Source: Hondaea fermentalgiana
Lineage: Eukaryota > Sar > Bigyra > Thraustochytrida > Thraustochytriidae
Assembly: GCA_014084085.1 (NCBI GenBank)
Contig: NPFB01000195.1
Coordinates: 4,718 to 51,988 of the forward strand
Direction: 5' to 3'
Length of the DNA stretch: 47,271 nucleotides
Shown here: piece by piece, positions 28,298 to 36,739 of the stretch
How positions within the stretch are numbered: the first letter of the stretch is position 1
Layout of the letters: the number at the start of each line of letters is the position of its first letter
Notes under the pieces: generated by a model
The model's database searches: none
Told to the model about the DNA's origin: nothing
The model's input: the letters and a program-made list of their open reading frames with translations, nothing else
Program-made: the position numbers and the translations under genes

Positions 28298-28374
28298 TGT
28301 CATCTTCGTCGTCAACGTTGTTGGTCCCTTGATTAGGTGGAGGCAGGCGTTTGATTTCCTCGGCCGGCGCAAGC

Positions 28375-28926
28375 ATGGAGGCGAGCGAGGCCGCCGAGGG
28401 CTCGGCGGACGTGGAGAGAGCGCTGGGAGACGCGCGGAGCCAGGCGGCTTGGCTTGACGCGCGGCAGGCGGAGCTCGAGGCGGAAATCGAGGCGAACGAG
28501 GACCTCGTGGTCCAGACGAAGGTGCTCATCGAGCGCGAGCGACTACGCAAGAAGGAGCAACAGCAGCAGGAGAAAAACAAAAAGTCTGGCGAGGCGGTGT
28601 TCGATCGCTCGGTCGATTGTCGTCCCGAGGCGCTCGTGGATCTCGGGTGCGGCGTCTTCTCCAAGGCAAGACTCGATACTCCGGACCGCCTGAGCGTTTG
28701 TATTGGCGCAGGTGTGTACGTGGATCTTGCGCTTGAAGAGGTGGAGGCCGTTGTGAACCGGCGTATCTCTTTGCTCCGCGAAGAACTTTCGAACTGGATG
28801 AAAAAGCGAGGCGAAGTGCATGGACATGCGCTTGTGCTTCAAGAAGCGCAACAAATTCTCCAGTATGTTTCTGGGCTAAGTGCTGACGGTCTAGCTTCCC
28901 TTGGTGCTGGCGGAGATGGTCGATAG
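28375..28926 (+). CDS. UXT: UXT-like prefoldin alpha-type subunit
   Basis: This 183-residue protein starts at the ATG at 28375. The frame upstream reaches only a TTG. It has a helical-hairpin prefoldin layout: N-terminal coiled coil (about 12-68), a beta segment at about 85-120 with LVDLGCGVFSKARLDTPDRL and VCIGAGVYVDLALEEV, and a C-terminal coiled coil (about 122-165, RRISLLREELSNWMKKR). The beta segment matches UXT more than canonical prefoldin 3 or 5. In other eukaryotes UXT sits in the URI/R2TP prefoldin-like complex, which helps assemble RNA polymerase II and snoRNP-related complexes. The C-terminal Gly-rich tail is extra. Alternative: prefoldin subunit 5 or another alpha-type prefoldin. 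SHQ1, an H/ACA RNP chaperone, lies two genes upstream. Confidence 0.75.
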   Translation: MEASEAAEGSADVERALGDARSQAAWLDARQAELEAEIEANEDLVVQTKVLIERERLRKKEQQQQEKNKKSGEAVFDRSVDCRPEALVDLGCGVFSKARLDTPDRLSVCIGAGVYVDLALEEVEAVVNRRISLLREELSNWMKKRGEVHGHALVLQEAQQILQYVSGLSADGLASLGAGGDGR

Positions 28927-29229
28927 ACATGCTCGAGAGTCCTTCTTTTATTTTCTTTTACGTACAATAAGGTGGTTGGCCGAGGCTAGCTGCAAGCAGA
29001 TTTTTCATCTCGTCTGATCTTCTTCCTCATTACAGCTGGCGAGCTGAGTGAGTGAGCCAGCGAGAGCAAGAACTCTGTCTCTATCTCTTTCGCTCTCACT
29101 CTTGCGCGAGCACCGTTTCTTCTTTTCACAAGCATACATACGCCGTGATTGTCAGCAGCTTCGCTCAAGCAGAGGGCCAAAAAAAGACCCACGTGGGCAT
29201 ACATGCGCCGTGTCTGATAGCAGTTTCGC
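28927..29229. other. Convergent 3' intergenic region, UXT/CIAO2B
   Basis: This 303-base tail-to-tail spacer contains most of an imperfect 65-base-offset duplication that runs into the end of the CIAO2B coding region. No other feature is visible. Confidence 0.55.
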
Positions 29230-29251
29230 TCAAGCAGCGGGCGAAAGACCC
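29132..29251. repeat. Imperfect direct duplication over the CIAO2B 3' end
   Basis: Segments starting at 29132 and 29197 share GCATACAT-CGCCGTG, then TTCGCTCAAGCAG-GGGC-AAA and AGACCC. The second copy covers the last codons and stop of CIAO2B (stop at 29230-29232). The first copy lies downstream in the 3' flank, so the gene end was partly duplicated. Confidence 0.75.
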
Positions 29252-29709
29252 GCAATGCACTTGTTAACAGTCTGCAGCAAATTCGGGTTCTCGAGAGCGG
29301 CGGCGACGCGCTCCTTATCATTGAGCTGCTTGTTCACCTGGTGCTCTTGCATGTGCGTTCCGGGCATGACAAAAATGTCGACTTTGAAGCGCTGCGGCAG
29401 CGAGCGCAGCAACTTGACGCGCAGACTTAGTCCGATGAGAGTCGACATGGAGCAGTGCGGCACCGTCGGCGTAAAACGAATCACGACGCGACCCTTTTGG
29501 TTGTCCACCTGGACGTTCTTGACCTCCATGACGTTGAGTTGCTCTAGCGTCAGCGGATGCTCGGGGTCTTGAATGTCGCGAACAAGGTCAAAGACCTCGG
29601 TCGCGTCGAAGGGCTCCGGGGCGTCTTCGTCGTCAATGTCATCCACCGACGCCGCGCGCTCCACGCGGCTCACCGCGTACACGGTCGGGTTCTCGTTCAG
29701 CTTGGCCAT
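29230..29709 (-). CDS. CIAO2B: CIAO2B/MIP18 (FAM96B) cytosolic Fe-S targeting factor
   Basis: This 159-residue protein starts at the ATG at 29709 ([11 protein letters not shown]). The upstream frame is open only to a GTG through GC-rich leader. CIAO2B works with CIAO1 and MMS19 in the cytosolic iron-sulfur targeting complex, delivering 4Fe-4S clusters to DNA polymerases, helicases and other apoproteins. The MIP18/DUF59 domain is nearly full and canonical: [16 protein letters not shown] (48-63), [17 protein letters not shown] (78-94) with the reactive Cys86, [16 protein letters not shown] (96-111) and the C-terminal [20 protein letters not shown] (116-135), [10 protein letters not shown]. Length matches human CIAO2B closely. 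The strong conservation suggests a functional single gene. It diverges from the ATP-grasp gene. Confidence 0.96.
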   Translation of the reverse strand: MAKLNENPTVYAVSRVERAASVDDIDDEDAPEPFDATEVFDLVRDIQDPEHPLTLEQLNVMEVKNVQVDNQKGRVVIRFTPTVPHCSMSTLIGLSLRVKLLRSLPQRFKVDIFVMPGTHMQEHQVNKQLNDKERVAAALENPNLLQTVNKCIAGLSPAA

Positions 29710-30718
29710 CGTCCTGCGCCGCGCTTCCCCGCGCTCCTCGTCTTGCCTCGTCGCGCGCTCCGGCCTCCTCCCTCGTGCGTCTTTGCCAGCCACGCGAGCA
29801 AGCAAGCCGAGCAACACATGACTCTCCGTCGGCCTGGTTGGCTGACGTCGGTCGTAGTGGACTATACTTTAAATCGCATAGTGCCGAGCCCTATAGTTCA
29901 CTTGTCTCATGCTTCCCTAGTAGTAACAGTATATATAGATGGCTGGACGCCTTCAAGTTGGCCGGCCACCTCGCCAAGAGCTTGTCGTAGGACCAGGAGG
30001 CACCACTTTTACATTTTATATATACATTGATCTAGAGCAGGATGGAGTATGCACATCCGACAGCCAATTTGAGAAAAGAGTTATATGTGACGTACTCGCA
30101 GCCTGTATCTCAAGCTTTCCACGCATTTTGTGAAATCTGCATCCCTGCCACACGCGTGGCGTGTGTGCGCGCCAAGGCGTGCGAAGCGTGACTGTTCTGG
30201 TTGCGAGCTGCAAACGGTAAGGCCTCTGATGTCGCTCACTGCCAATCTAATCCTCCATGATGAAGCCTCTGGCTCGAATCCGTCGTCGAGCTCGGAGAGA
30301 TGAACTGCAACTTGCTTGGATGAAGATCAGCCCAATAAAGAAGGGGTTGGGTTTCCCCGAAGCCGAGAGCCATCGCGAGAACCGCGATCAAAATCTCGAA
30401 TCCGCTGGTTGCCGCGCGAGAGGCAGCAGGCAGACAGCTCGCGCGCACCCGTGCCGAGCGGGGGCCGAGCACGCGCGAGCGAGCAGGCAAGCAGGCAAGC
30501 AGGCAAGCAGGCACTCACTCGGTCGAAGCGAGCGCTGGCTCCTCGTCTCCGTCCATCGCCGTCACCAAACCAGCAAAGCCGACGCTGCGCGCTGACGAAC
30601 TCTGAACAAGAGGTTGACGAAGGCGAGGTTGACGAAGGCGAGGTTGACGAAGGCGAGGTTGACGAAAGCAAGGTAGACGTCACGAGAGCGACCGAGGGCT
30701 TGCTTGCGAGTCGAAAAG
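29710..30718. promoter_or_regulatory. Divergent intergenic region, CIAO2B/ATP-grasp gene
   Basis: This 1.0 kb spacer contains a TATATATA stretch near 29930-29938, a GGCAAGCA tract near 30486-30512 and a 15-base tandem repeat at 30610-30669. I see no separate gene. Confidence 0.55.
30610..30669. repeat. 15-bp tandem repeat in ATP-grasp leader
   Basis: Four copies of GAGGTTGACGAAGGC lie at 30610, 30625, 30640 and 30655, the last with one substitution. The unit is a multiple of three and one frame would read EVDEG repeatedly. It lies 50 bases before the called ATG, probably in the 5' leader. Confidence 0.9.
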
Positions 30719-32002
30719 ATGTTTGGCATGCTTTTCCTGCTGGTGGTGCTGGGCGGCGTGGCTGCAGGCGCGTACGCGTACTCGACCGCGTCTGACGCAG
30801 GCAAAAAGGCGGCCGTGGAGGCCCTGCAGACAACGCTCGAATTCTATCGCGCCGTTGCCCACTTTCTGCAGGGCGGGAGCTACTCGCAATGCAAGGCGTT
30901 GTCGCACTCGAAGCGCGCCAAAATTCACGTGTTCGGACTCTGCATGAACTTTCGGCTCTGGAACAGGCCCCACTACAGACACAGCACTTTTCAAAAGGAT
31001 CTTGCGCAGAATCTTCGCAATGTTGCCGTGCCCGGCACGGGTGTGCCGCTGAGCGTCTTTGCCTTCAGTAGATTATCCGCTGGCTTTGCACTCATGGTGT
31101 TGTACCCTGCGGGCTGCTTGGTGGCGGCCGTGCGCGAGTGCGGTAAAGACATGGTCAACGTGCGCAAGGCGTACGAGGAGCAGCTGCTTCGACCCGACGA
31201 CTGGTTCTATTTGTGGCGATTGAACTGCGTGCTGGCCTCATGGCACGCGCTCGTGACCAACGAGGAGGGCTACAAGCTCGAGGACAAGCTCACCTTCTTG
31301 CAAGTCGCCGAGGAAAAGGATGTGGCCGTGACACCCTTTATGGACATCCCTGCCATCATTTGCAAACATCGCAATGAAGAGGGCGGCCTTGGCTACAAGT
31401 TTTTTTCCAATGCCATGGCGGGGGGCGACTGGATCATCCAAGAGGTTTTGTCCAACGATTCTCCCATCAAAGAGCTTCTTCCAGACGATGCACCGCTCTC
31501 GACCTTTCGGGTAATCACGCTTTCGGAGCACGAAACCAATGAGATCACAGCCCTCAGCTGCGTTTGGCGCGCTGGCATGGCGGGTGCCAAGACGGATCAC
31601 AAGGCCATCTTCTTTGACGTTGACGTTCCGGGCGGTGTCTTTAAGAAAGGAGCCAGCAACGCGAACTGGTACCAGCTTGGTGTCACCAAGGCTTTCAAGA
31701 GTCGGGGCACCACGGCACACGAAATCTCCATGCACCCAGACAACCAAAAGACAATTGCAGGAGAGAAGATTGATGCAGAGGCGATCGTTTCCTTTGCCAC
31801 GCGTGCGCACAAGTCCATGATGCCTCGGGTGCCTCTGGTAGGCTGGGACGTGGCGCTCACGGAAAAGGGCATGGTCATGCTCGAGTGCAACCTTTCGTGC
31901 AACTTTTTCCTCGGATCTTTTGACATGGAAAAGTACTTCGACGCAGTTGGGACATACTTTGAGGCGCTCGAGACGCTTGAAGCCAGCGAAAAGGCCACTT
32001 GA
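30719..32002 (+). CDS. Membrane-anchored ATP-grasp protein (sugar-transfer-associated type)
   Basis: This 427-residue protein is called from the ATG at 30719. The frame upstream reaches only a TTG, five codons earlier. Residues 1-22 form one hydrophobic segment (MFGMLFLLVVLGGVAAGAYA), a signal anchor or secretion signal. The C-terminal part, about 180-410, fits the ATP-grasp family annotated as sugar-transfer associated. It has the late signature VPLVGWDVALTEKGMVMLE followed by CN, where the metal-binding Glu and Asn of ATP-grasp enzymes sit. ATP-grasp enzymes ligate a carboxylate to an amine or thiol through an acyl-phosphate, but the substrate of this family is unknown to me. The N-terminal half (30-170) is not recognised and has a second hydrophobic stretch near 120-145. 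It is convergent with the histidine-kinase gene. Confidence 0.72.
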   Translation: MFGMLFLLVVLGGVAAGAYAYSTASDAGKKAAVEALQTTLEFYRAVAHFLQGGSYSQCKALSHSKRAKIHVFGLCMNFRLWNRPHYRHSTFQKDLAQNLRNVAVPGTGVPLSVFAFSRLSAGFALMVLYPAGCLVAAVRECGKDMVNVRKAYEEQLLRPDDWFYLWRLNCVLASWHALVTNEEGYKLEDKLTFLQVAEEKDVAVTPFMDIPAIICKHRNEEGGLGYKFFSNAMAGGDWIIQEVLSNDSPIKELLPDDAPLSTFRVITLSEHETNEITALSCVWRAGMAGAKTDHKAIFFDVDVPGGVFKKGASNANWYQLGVTKAFKSRGTTAHEISMHPDNQKTIAGEKIDAEAIVSFATRAHKSMMPRVPLVGWDVALTEKGMVMLECNLSCNFFLGSFDMEKYFDAVGTYFEALETLEASEKAT

Positions 32003-32416
32003 GGTGATTGGTGTGATTACTTTTTTTGTTCTCTCTGAAACAATTTTGTGCTCGAGCTGAGACGAGGATGTCCGCAACTCGTAGTAGTTGTAGCCGTATA
32101 GCCATATTTCCAACTTTACTCTGCCGATTGCTGCGCAATAAAAAATTCTGCAACAAAAGAAAACGATATTTACACAGGAGCGAAGGAACAATGTTGCAAA
32201 GCTTGTTTGTTGCGGACCTTGATTTCGAAGCCACAAACAAATGCATTCACAGTGCTAATCTGTTGCGAAGCGACGGCGCGGCGAGGCGAGGCGAAAGCTT
32301 CCCATTCGTTCCTTCCTGAGCTTTTTTAACAAGGGGGAGCACAATAAGGTTGCGTGACTGTCCACGGCAGTTCTATCACTCTTTGCCAAACAGAGAATTT
32401 CAAAAGATTATACATT
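32003..32416. other. Convergent 3' intergenic region, ATP-grasp/histidine kinase
   Basis: This 414-base tail-to-tail spacer is AT-rich compared with neighbouring spacers and includes a short GGCGA tract near 32277-32292. No gene is visible. Confidence 0.55.
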
Positions 32417-34504
32417 TTACAAAACGACATCGCAAACTTCAATGCGCGCTGTTGAGACGAGAGAGCGGACGATGACAGAGGCGTCAAAAGGTTTCCTGAC
32501 AACCTCATCAAATCCAATTTCACGCAGACGGGCTTCTTCGATGGCGTTTCCTGTGACAGCAACGATGGGGCAGGTCCATCCCGCGGCCCGCATGCGCGTA
32601 CAGAGCTCGTCTCCATTGAGTCGGTGCATGACAATGTCGACAAAGCAAACGTCTGGCTCCGCCTTGTGGCCGCTTGCGAGACTGAGAGGCACCTGGTCGC
32701 CATCCGCAAAGGCGATGATATTTCGTCGCTGGAACCCGGCCTTGGAAAGCATGCGCGACATGATCATGCGATTGACAGGCTCATCGTCAACAATGTAAGC
32801 CGTCACACCGTGCGCGGGTTTGAGTTGCATCTCACAACAAATGCCGTCATGGCGGGGCAGCTTTGCAATTTTGTTCACGTCGGCAGTTTTGCACATGTGT
32901 TTGTGGCCGCAAATCTGCGTCTCGCAGGCGTCGTCACTTGTGCACGACTCCAAGCTGGAGATTTCGCCAGCCTCGCTGGACACGCTGTCCACGGTATCTG
33001 CGAGTTTGCGCATTGCCGGGACAAAGTCAACGGGGTCGAGACTTGGCGAGGTCACCAGCGGGTCCGGGACGCGGAGAGACATGCAGACAATGTCCGCGGG
33101 GTCTCGAGTACTCGTCGTGGGGAGCGAAGCCCCGAGACTGGACGTCGCAGTCTTGGACGCGGCGGCGGCGGAGACGGCGCTAGCGTCAATTGAGCACGGT
33201 GCTTCGCGAGTGTTGGCCTCTGGAGCGTCAGCATCCCCCTTTGTCTCGCCAAAGACGATATCGTTGGCAGTCGGTGTCTCGAGTTTCCCGCCGAGTTGCT
33301 CTGCAAGTTTGTTGGCCACGAAGAGATGACTGTCCACGAAGGAGAAGCCTTTCGAAGAGAGGCGAACGTGTGGGAGCGCGCCAGTGTTGAAGAACAGCGA
33401 GACCTTGAGCTCCTTGGTTTCCGGGTCGAGATCCAGCGTCACCATGAGCCGCATGTGTGCCTTTGATGTTTTCATTCGCTGGGCCACGGCCACGGCTGGA
33501 TCAAGCTCTGCATGCTCTGTGACGTCCGCGACACCACGCAATGCAATGCTGAAAAGATGGCCGATGCACTTTGCGAATTTGGTGCGTTGCATGCGCACTC
33601 GATTGACCTGGCCGTCTACATCGAGTTTGTTTGTGATTTCGATGCGAACGCGAGGCACGAGAGGTGCGTAAAAATTTACCAGGTCGCGGAGGACGTCGGC
33701 AGGACTGAAAAGTGTAGGCGTGAACTTGGCCTGGAGCTCGGAGAGCACATCCATGGTGGCTGCAGACTCGATTGCGGACGTGAGCTGATCCACAGAGTGT
33801 TCAAGGCCTTGGAGTAGCGCAGGCTGAATATTTTCTTCCTTGCGGATGAGCGAGGTCACGTCTCGAAGGGCGTGCAGAGGGTTGAGCATCTGGTGGCCCA
33901 TATTGATCATCGTTTGCCTTTGAAGTTTGCGCGAGATGCTCTGACGCTTCTTGAGACCAACGAGAATGTCGACGACGACATCGGCCATGGCTGCGAGCTT
34001 TTCCTGGTCTCCTGAGGTGAATGAGGTTTCGTTGCGGGGCGTGTTGTCGAGAAGACAGAGCGTACCGACAGCGAGGTTTCTGGATTTGTCCAGCACGAGC
34101 GGGACGCCAGCATAGAAGCGAATGTCGGGAAATCCAGTGACGAGCGCGTTTGACGAGAAGCGCTCGTCTTCCTCGGCGTTCCATACCACAAAGGGCCACT
34201 GTTTGCGTCCGTTTGCTGCTTCCGCGATGGGATGGTTGCAGAATGCAAGTTCGCGCGGGGTCTCCTTGACGGCGAGGCCGGTGTGCGAGAGGAACCACTG
34301 CCTATTCGTGTCCATCATGCTCACGAGAGCGATGGGGCAGTCGAAGACGAGGCAGGCAAGCTGCGTCATTTGGTCAAAGGCGCGGTCTCCGTCGGAGTCG
34401 AGCACTTCGAGGTCGCGCAGCAGGTCCAGTCGCTCCTGCTCCAGGTCGCAAATCGGGTACCCTTTGGCGAGCGCGTCGGCGCGCGCCTCCTCGGCGTCGC
34501 TCAT
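32417..34504 (-). CDS. GAF/histidine-kinase-like/receiver hybrid protein with degraded ATPase domain
   Basis: This 695-residue protein starts at the ATG at 34504 (MSDAEEARADAL). The frame upstream continues into GC-rich repeat leader with no credible start. A GAF sensor domain lies at about 37-195 (QWFLSHTGL, FYAGVPLV, GTLCLLD). An H-box-like helix follows, with MGHQMLNPLHAL, where the phosphorylatable His is kept and the usual Glu is Gln. The ATPase region at about 275-460 lacks a clear N-box (CIGHLFSIAL) and has no GxGLGL lid (FSFVDSHLFVANKL), so autophosphorylation looks unlikely. A Ser/Thr-rich linker leads to a complete receiver at about 565-690: acidic pair in VDDEP, phospho-acceptor Asp in CFVDIV, Thr in AVTGNA and Lys in VRKPF. 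It may receive phosphate from another kinase (inference). It is cytoplasmic, with no membrane span. Confidence 0.85.
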   Translation of the reverse strand: MSDAEEARADALAKGYPICDLEQERLDLLRDLEVLDSDGDRAFDQMTQLACLVFDCPIALVSMMDTNRQWFLSHTGLAVKETPRELAFCNHPIAEAANGRKQWPFVVWNAEEDERFSSNALVTGFPDIRFYAGVPLVLDKSRNLAVGTLCLLDNTPRNETSFTSGDQEKLAAMADVVVDILVGLKKRQSISRKLQRQTMINMGHQMLNPLHALRDVTSLIRKEENIQPALLQGLEHSVDQLTSAIESAATMDVLSELQAKFTPTLFSPADVLRDLVNFYAPLVPRVRIEITNKLDVDGQVNRVRMQRTKFAKCIGHLFSIALRGVADVTEHAELDPAVAVAQRMKTSKAHMRLMVTLDLDPETKELKVSLFFNTGALPHVRLSSKGFSFVDSHLFVANKLAEQLGGKLETPTANDIVFGETKGDADAPEANTREAPCSIDASAVSAAAASKTATSSLGASLPTTSTRDPADIVCMSLRVPDPLVTSPSLDPVDFVPAMRKLADTVDSVSSEAGEISSLESCTSDDACETQICGHKHMCKTADVNKIAKLPRHDGICCEMQLKPAHGVTAYIVDDEPVNRMIMSRMLSKAGFQRRNIIAFADGDQVPLSLASGHKAEPDVCFVDIVMHRLNGDELCTRMRAAGWTCPIVAVTGNAIEEARLREIGFDEVVRKPFDASVIVRSLVSTARIEVCDVVL

Positions 34505-34525
34505 GGTCTTTTCCACGTCTGCGCG

Positions 34526-34550
34526 CGTGCGTGCGTGCGTGCGTGCGTGC
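34526..34550. repeat. (GTGC)n array in histidine-kinase leader
   Basis: The perfect tetranucleotide array starts 22 bases upstream of the start codon at 34504, read on the minus strand as GCAC units. Confidence 0.9.
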
Positions 34551-35249
34551 GCAGAACCTTTCCGCTTCGCGTCCCGCTTTGCCCAAGCTCTTCTACGCGC
34601 CCCGCTCGCTCGCTTGCTTGCTTGCTTTGCTCGCTCGCTCGAACGGCCCGCCTCACGACCTGACAAAGTGGGTGCGTGTGAAAAAGCGCCCCGGCAGCAC
34701 GGGCCGCTGTTCTCGAAAGGGTGTCGCCGCGGGTCTCTGCCGCGGCGCGCTCGCGCGCTCGCCCGCCCGCCCTCGCGCCCGCTCACCGCGCCCTACTCCC
34801 GCGCGCCGCGGCGCTCGACGCTCTGCTCTGCAGCTCCGTCCGAAGCCGCGCGTGTCGCGGTTTTGCTTTGCTTTGCTGTGCTGTGCTGTGCTCTGCTTTG
34901 CCTGCTCTGCTCTGGCTGCTTCTGCTTTCTGCTTTTCCGCTTCGTCTTACTTGCTCGCCTCGCTCACAGGGCTTTCCCGCCCTCGGCTCGACCGCCTCTG
35001 CGCGCTCGAGCTCGGCTCAGCTCCCGCGCCGCTCGCTCTCCTCGCGCGCGGCCTCGAGCGCCGTGCTGGCCTCGCCGCCGCAGCTTTGGTCGCAGCTCGA
35101 GCTGCAGCAGCTCGAGCTCGCTGCAGCAGCTTCTGTCGCGTGCCGCTCCACGACGGCCCGCGCTGCTCCAGCTCCGCCACCTGCTGCAGCTGCTGCTCTG
35201 CTGCAGCAGACGAACGTGCTCGCTGCTCCTGCTCGCTCTGCGCTGCGAA

Positions 35250-35296
35250 GACGAGACGAGACGAGACGAGACGAGTCGAGTCGAGGCGAGACGAGA
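35250..35296. repeat. GACGA/GTCGA pentanucleotide array
   Basis: GACGA units pass into GTCGA, GGCGA and GACGA. Its GAGTCGAG part is the reverse complement of units in the CTCGA array about 200 bases to the right, so the two could pair. Confidence 0.85.
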
Positions 35297-35483
35297 GTCC
35301 CTGCGCTGTGCTCTGCTGCGCGGTCTCGCGAGCTCCGGCGCGTGCCGCCAGAGCCGGCCGACCGAAAGTGAGGATGGGAATGCGACGGCGCGCACGCAAG
35401 CCCCTGCCTGCCTCGCTCCTCGCCCGTTGACTCGGCCGAGTCCAGCGTGACGAGCGCACTTCGCCGGAGGCGCGGGCTCGCTC

Positions 35484-35520
35484 CTCGACTCGACTCGACT
35501 CGACTCGACTCGCCTCGACT
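35484..35520. repeat. CTCGA pentanucleotide array
   Basis: Repeated CTCGA units with one variant (CTCGC) near the end. They are complementary to part of the array at 35250-35296. Confidence 0.85.
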
Positions 35521-36739
35521 GGAGGACTTGGATGGAGATGGATGAAAAACATCTTGCGCCATGGCCACGAGCAAAAACTCGTCGCGGCTTCTCCTCGTCC
35601 TCCTCGTCCTCGCAGCAGGCAGGCAGGCAGTCAAGCAAGCTAGCAAGCAAGCAGCGGAGCGGCCGCGGCGCCGGCGTTTAGCGAAGCTGCGAGCTCGAGC
35701 GGCGGTGCGCGGCTAGCTCCAGCGAGCGCCTCGCCGGCGTTGAGTCAGCTTCTCTCGGTACCAGCAGCTCGAGCCGCGCTTCCAAGTCGCCGGAGCCACG
35801 CCGCCGCGAGCTCCGCCCCTCGCGAGCCCTCGCAACCCGGGTCGCTCGCCGCCAACTCGGAGAGCCGCGCGGAGCAGCAGCAGCAGCAGCTGCAGCTCGC
35901 GCAAGACCCGCGACGCAAGCCGTGCCTGACGAGGCCGCCATAACCAGCCCGTCGAAGCCGCCGTAACTAAAGCAGTACATGAAGGCGGCGGAGGCGGGGG
36001 ATAACGAGGCCGTCGTGGGCGGGGATTTCGCGCGGCCTGACCTGGCTGGCGGAGTCATACTCTCGCGCGCAGCCGAATGACGTTTGTGCGCGACGTTCGG
36101 GAGCGAGGCGGGTGCGGTGTGACGCCATCACGTGTCAAAGGGCAGGTGGGCGGGACAGTTGTGTGTGTGCGCGTGCGCAAGGGAGTAAAAACCGGGCAAG
36201 GTGGGCAAGGTGGCCGACCTCAGGGAGACGAGATGTGAGAGGTCGGTCTCGACTGCGAAGAAGAGGCAGTCGAGCCTGGTCCGACATGCGCGAGGGGACA
36301 AAGTCGCAAAGAAAAAAGGAACTGGAGAGACGAGGCAGGGATAGCAGGCAGTCCGTAATAAAGCTAAACCAAAGAAAATAGCCTGGCAAGCCCAGAATTT
36401 GTAGAAGGCCTATTCTACTCCAGCTGATCATCGTCCATCCACAACTGAATGCTAATCTTCTTAAAAAGCACGCACGGCCAGGAAAAGAGGCAGATTGGCA
36501 GGCCGGGCTGCGAGAGCAGCAGCACGGACAGTGGTGATGATGTTTTTTTTTGTTCTTTGTTTTCTTTTCTTTTCTCATTGCCGGAATCCGTTGAAAATCA
36601 ATCGGTCGGCCTGGCCGTTCGCCGCGCGCTCGTCTTGTCTGCCCATCGTAGAAAAGAATATGACGCAGGACCATCACCGCAAGCCCAAAACGAACGGGAG
36701 CCCCCAAAAGGAAAGCCCGCAACCAAAAAAGTCTTCGAC

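Larger units (their letters stand above)
27364..28374. promoter_or_regulatory. Divergent intergenic region with CTTT array and gap
   Basis: This 1.0 kb spacer lies between the 82-residue gene and the UXT-like gene. It holds a GGCT tetranucleotide tract near 27478-27501, the long CTTT array interrupted by N, and a GTC trinucleotide tract near 28270-28297. Open frames through it are poly-Phe/Leu/Ser or Lys/Glu translations of the repeat. Confidence 0.55.
34505..36739. promoter_or_regulatory. Large divergent GC-rich intergenic region
   Basis: At 2.2 kb this is the longest gene-free stretch. It contains (GTGC)n at 34526-34550, TGCTTTGC/TGCTGTGC slippage near 34860-34900, GACGA and CTCGA pentanucleotide arrays and many CAG/CTG-rich stretches. 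A pyrimidine-rich tract near 36545-36577 lies just before the calpain-like gene. Several long open frames exist on both strands, but all are Arg/Ala/Ser/Leu translations of GC-rich repeats. An unspliced 5' leader or an intron of a flanking gene could lie here. Confidence 0.5.

Noticed and set aside
27119..28372. Minus-strand frame of about 417 codons crossing the CTTT array
   Set aside because: It depends on the N gap and on repeat translation (Lys/Glu), and overlaps the better 82-residue and UXT genes.
31238..32236. Minus-strand frame of 332 codons
   Set aside because: It is fully antisense to the well-supported ATP-grasp gene.
34122..35450. Plus-strand frame of about 442 codons and its neighbours
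   Set aside because: It is antisense to the histidine-kinase gene and then runs through Arg/Ala/Leu/Ser low-complexity sequence with no domain.
35678..36058. Minus-strand frame of 126 codons with ATG
   Set aside because: Composition is Ala/Arg/Ser from GC-rich sequence. No ordered segment is seen, so support is too weak.
36449..36739. 97-codon N-terminal extension of the calpain-like protein
   Set aside because: It crosses a poly-T/pyrimidine tract and has no homologous character. The ATG at 36740 gives the expected start.
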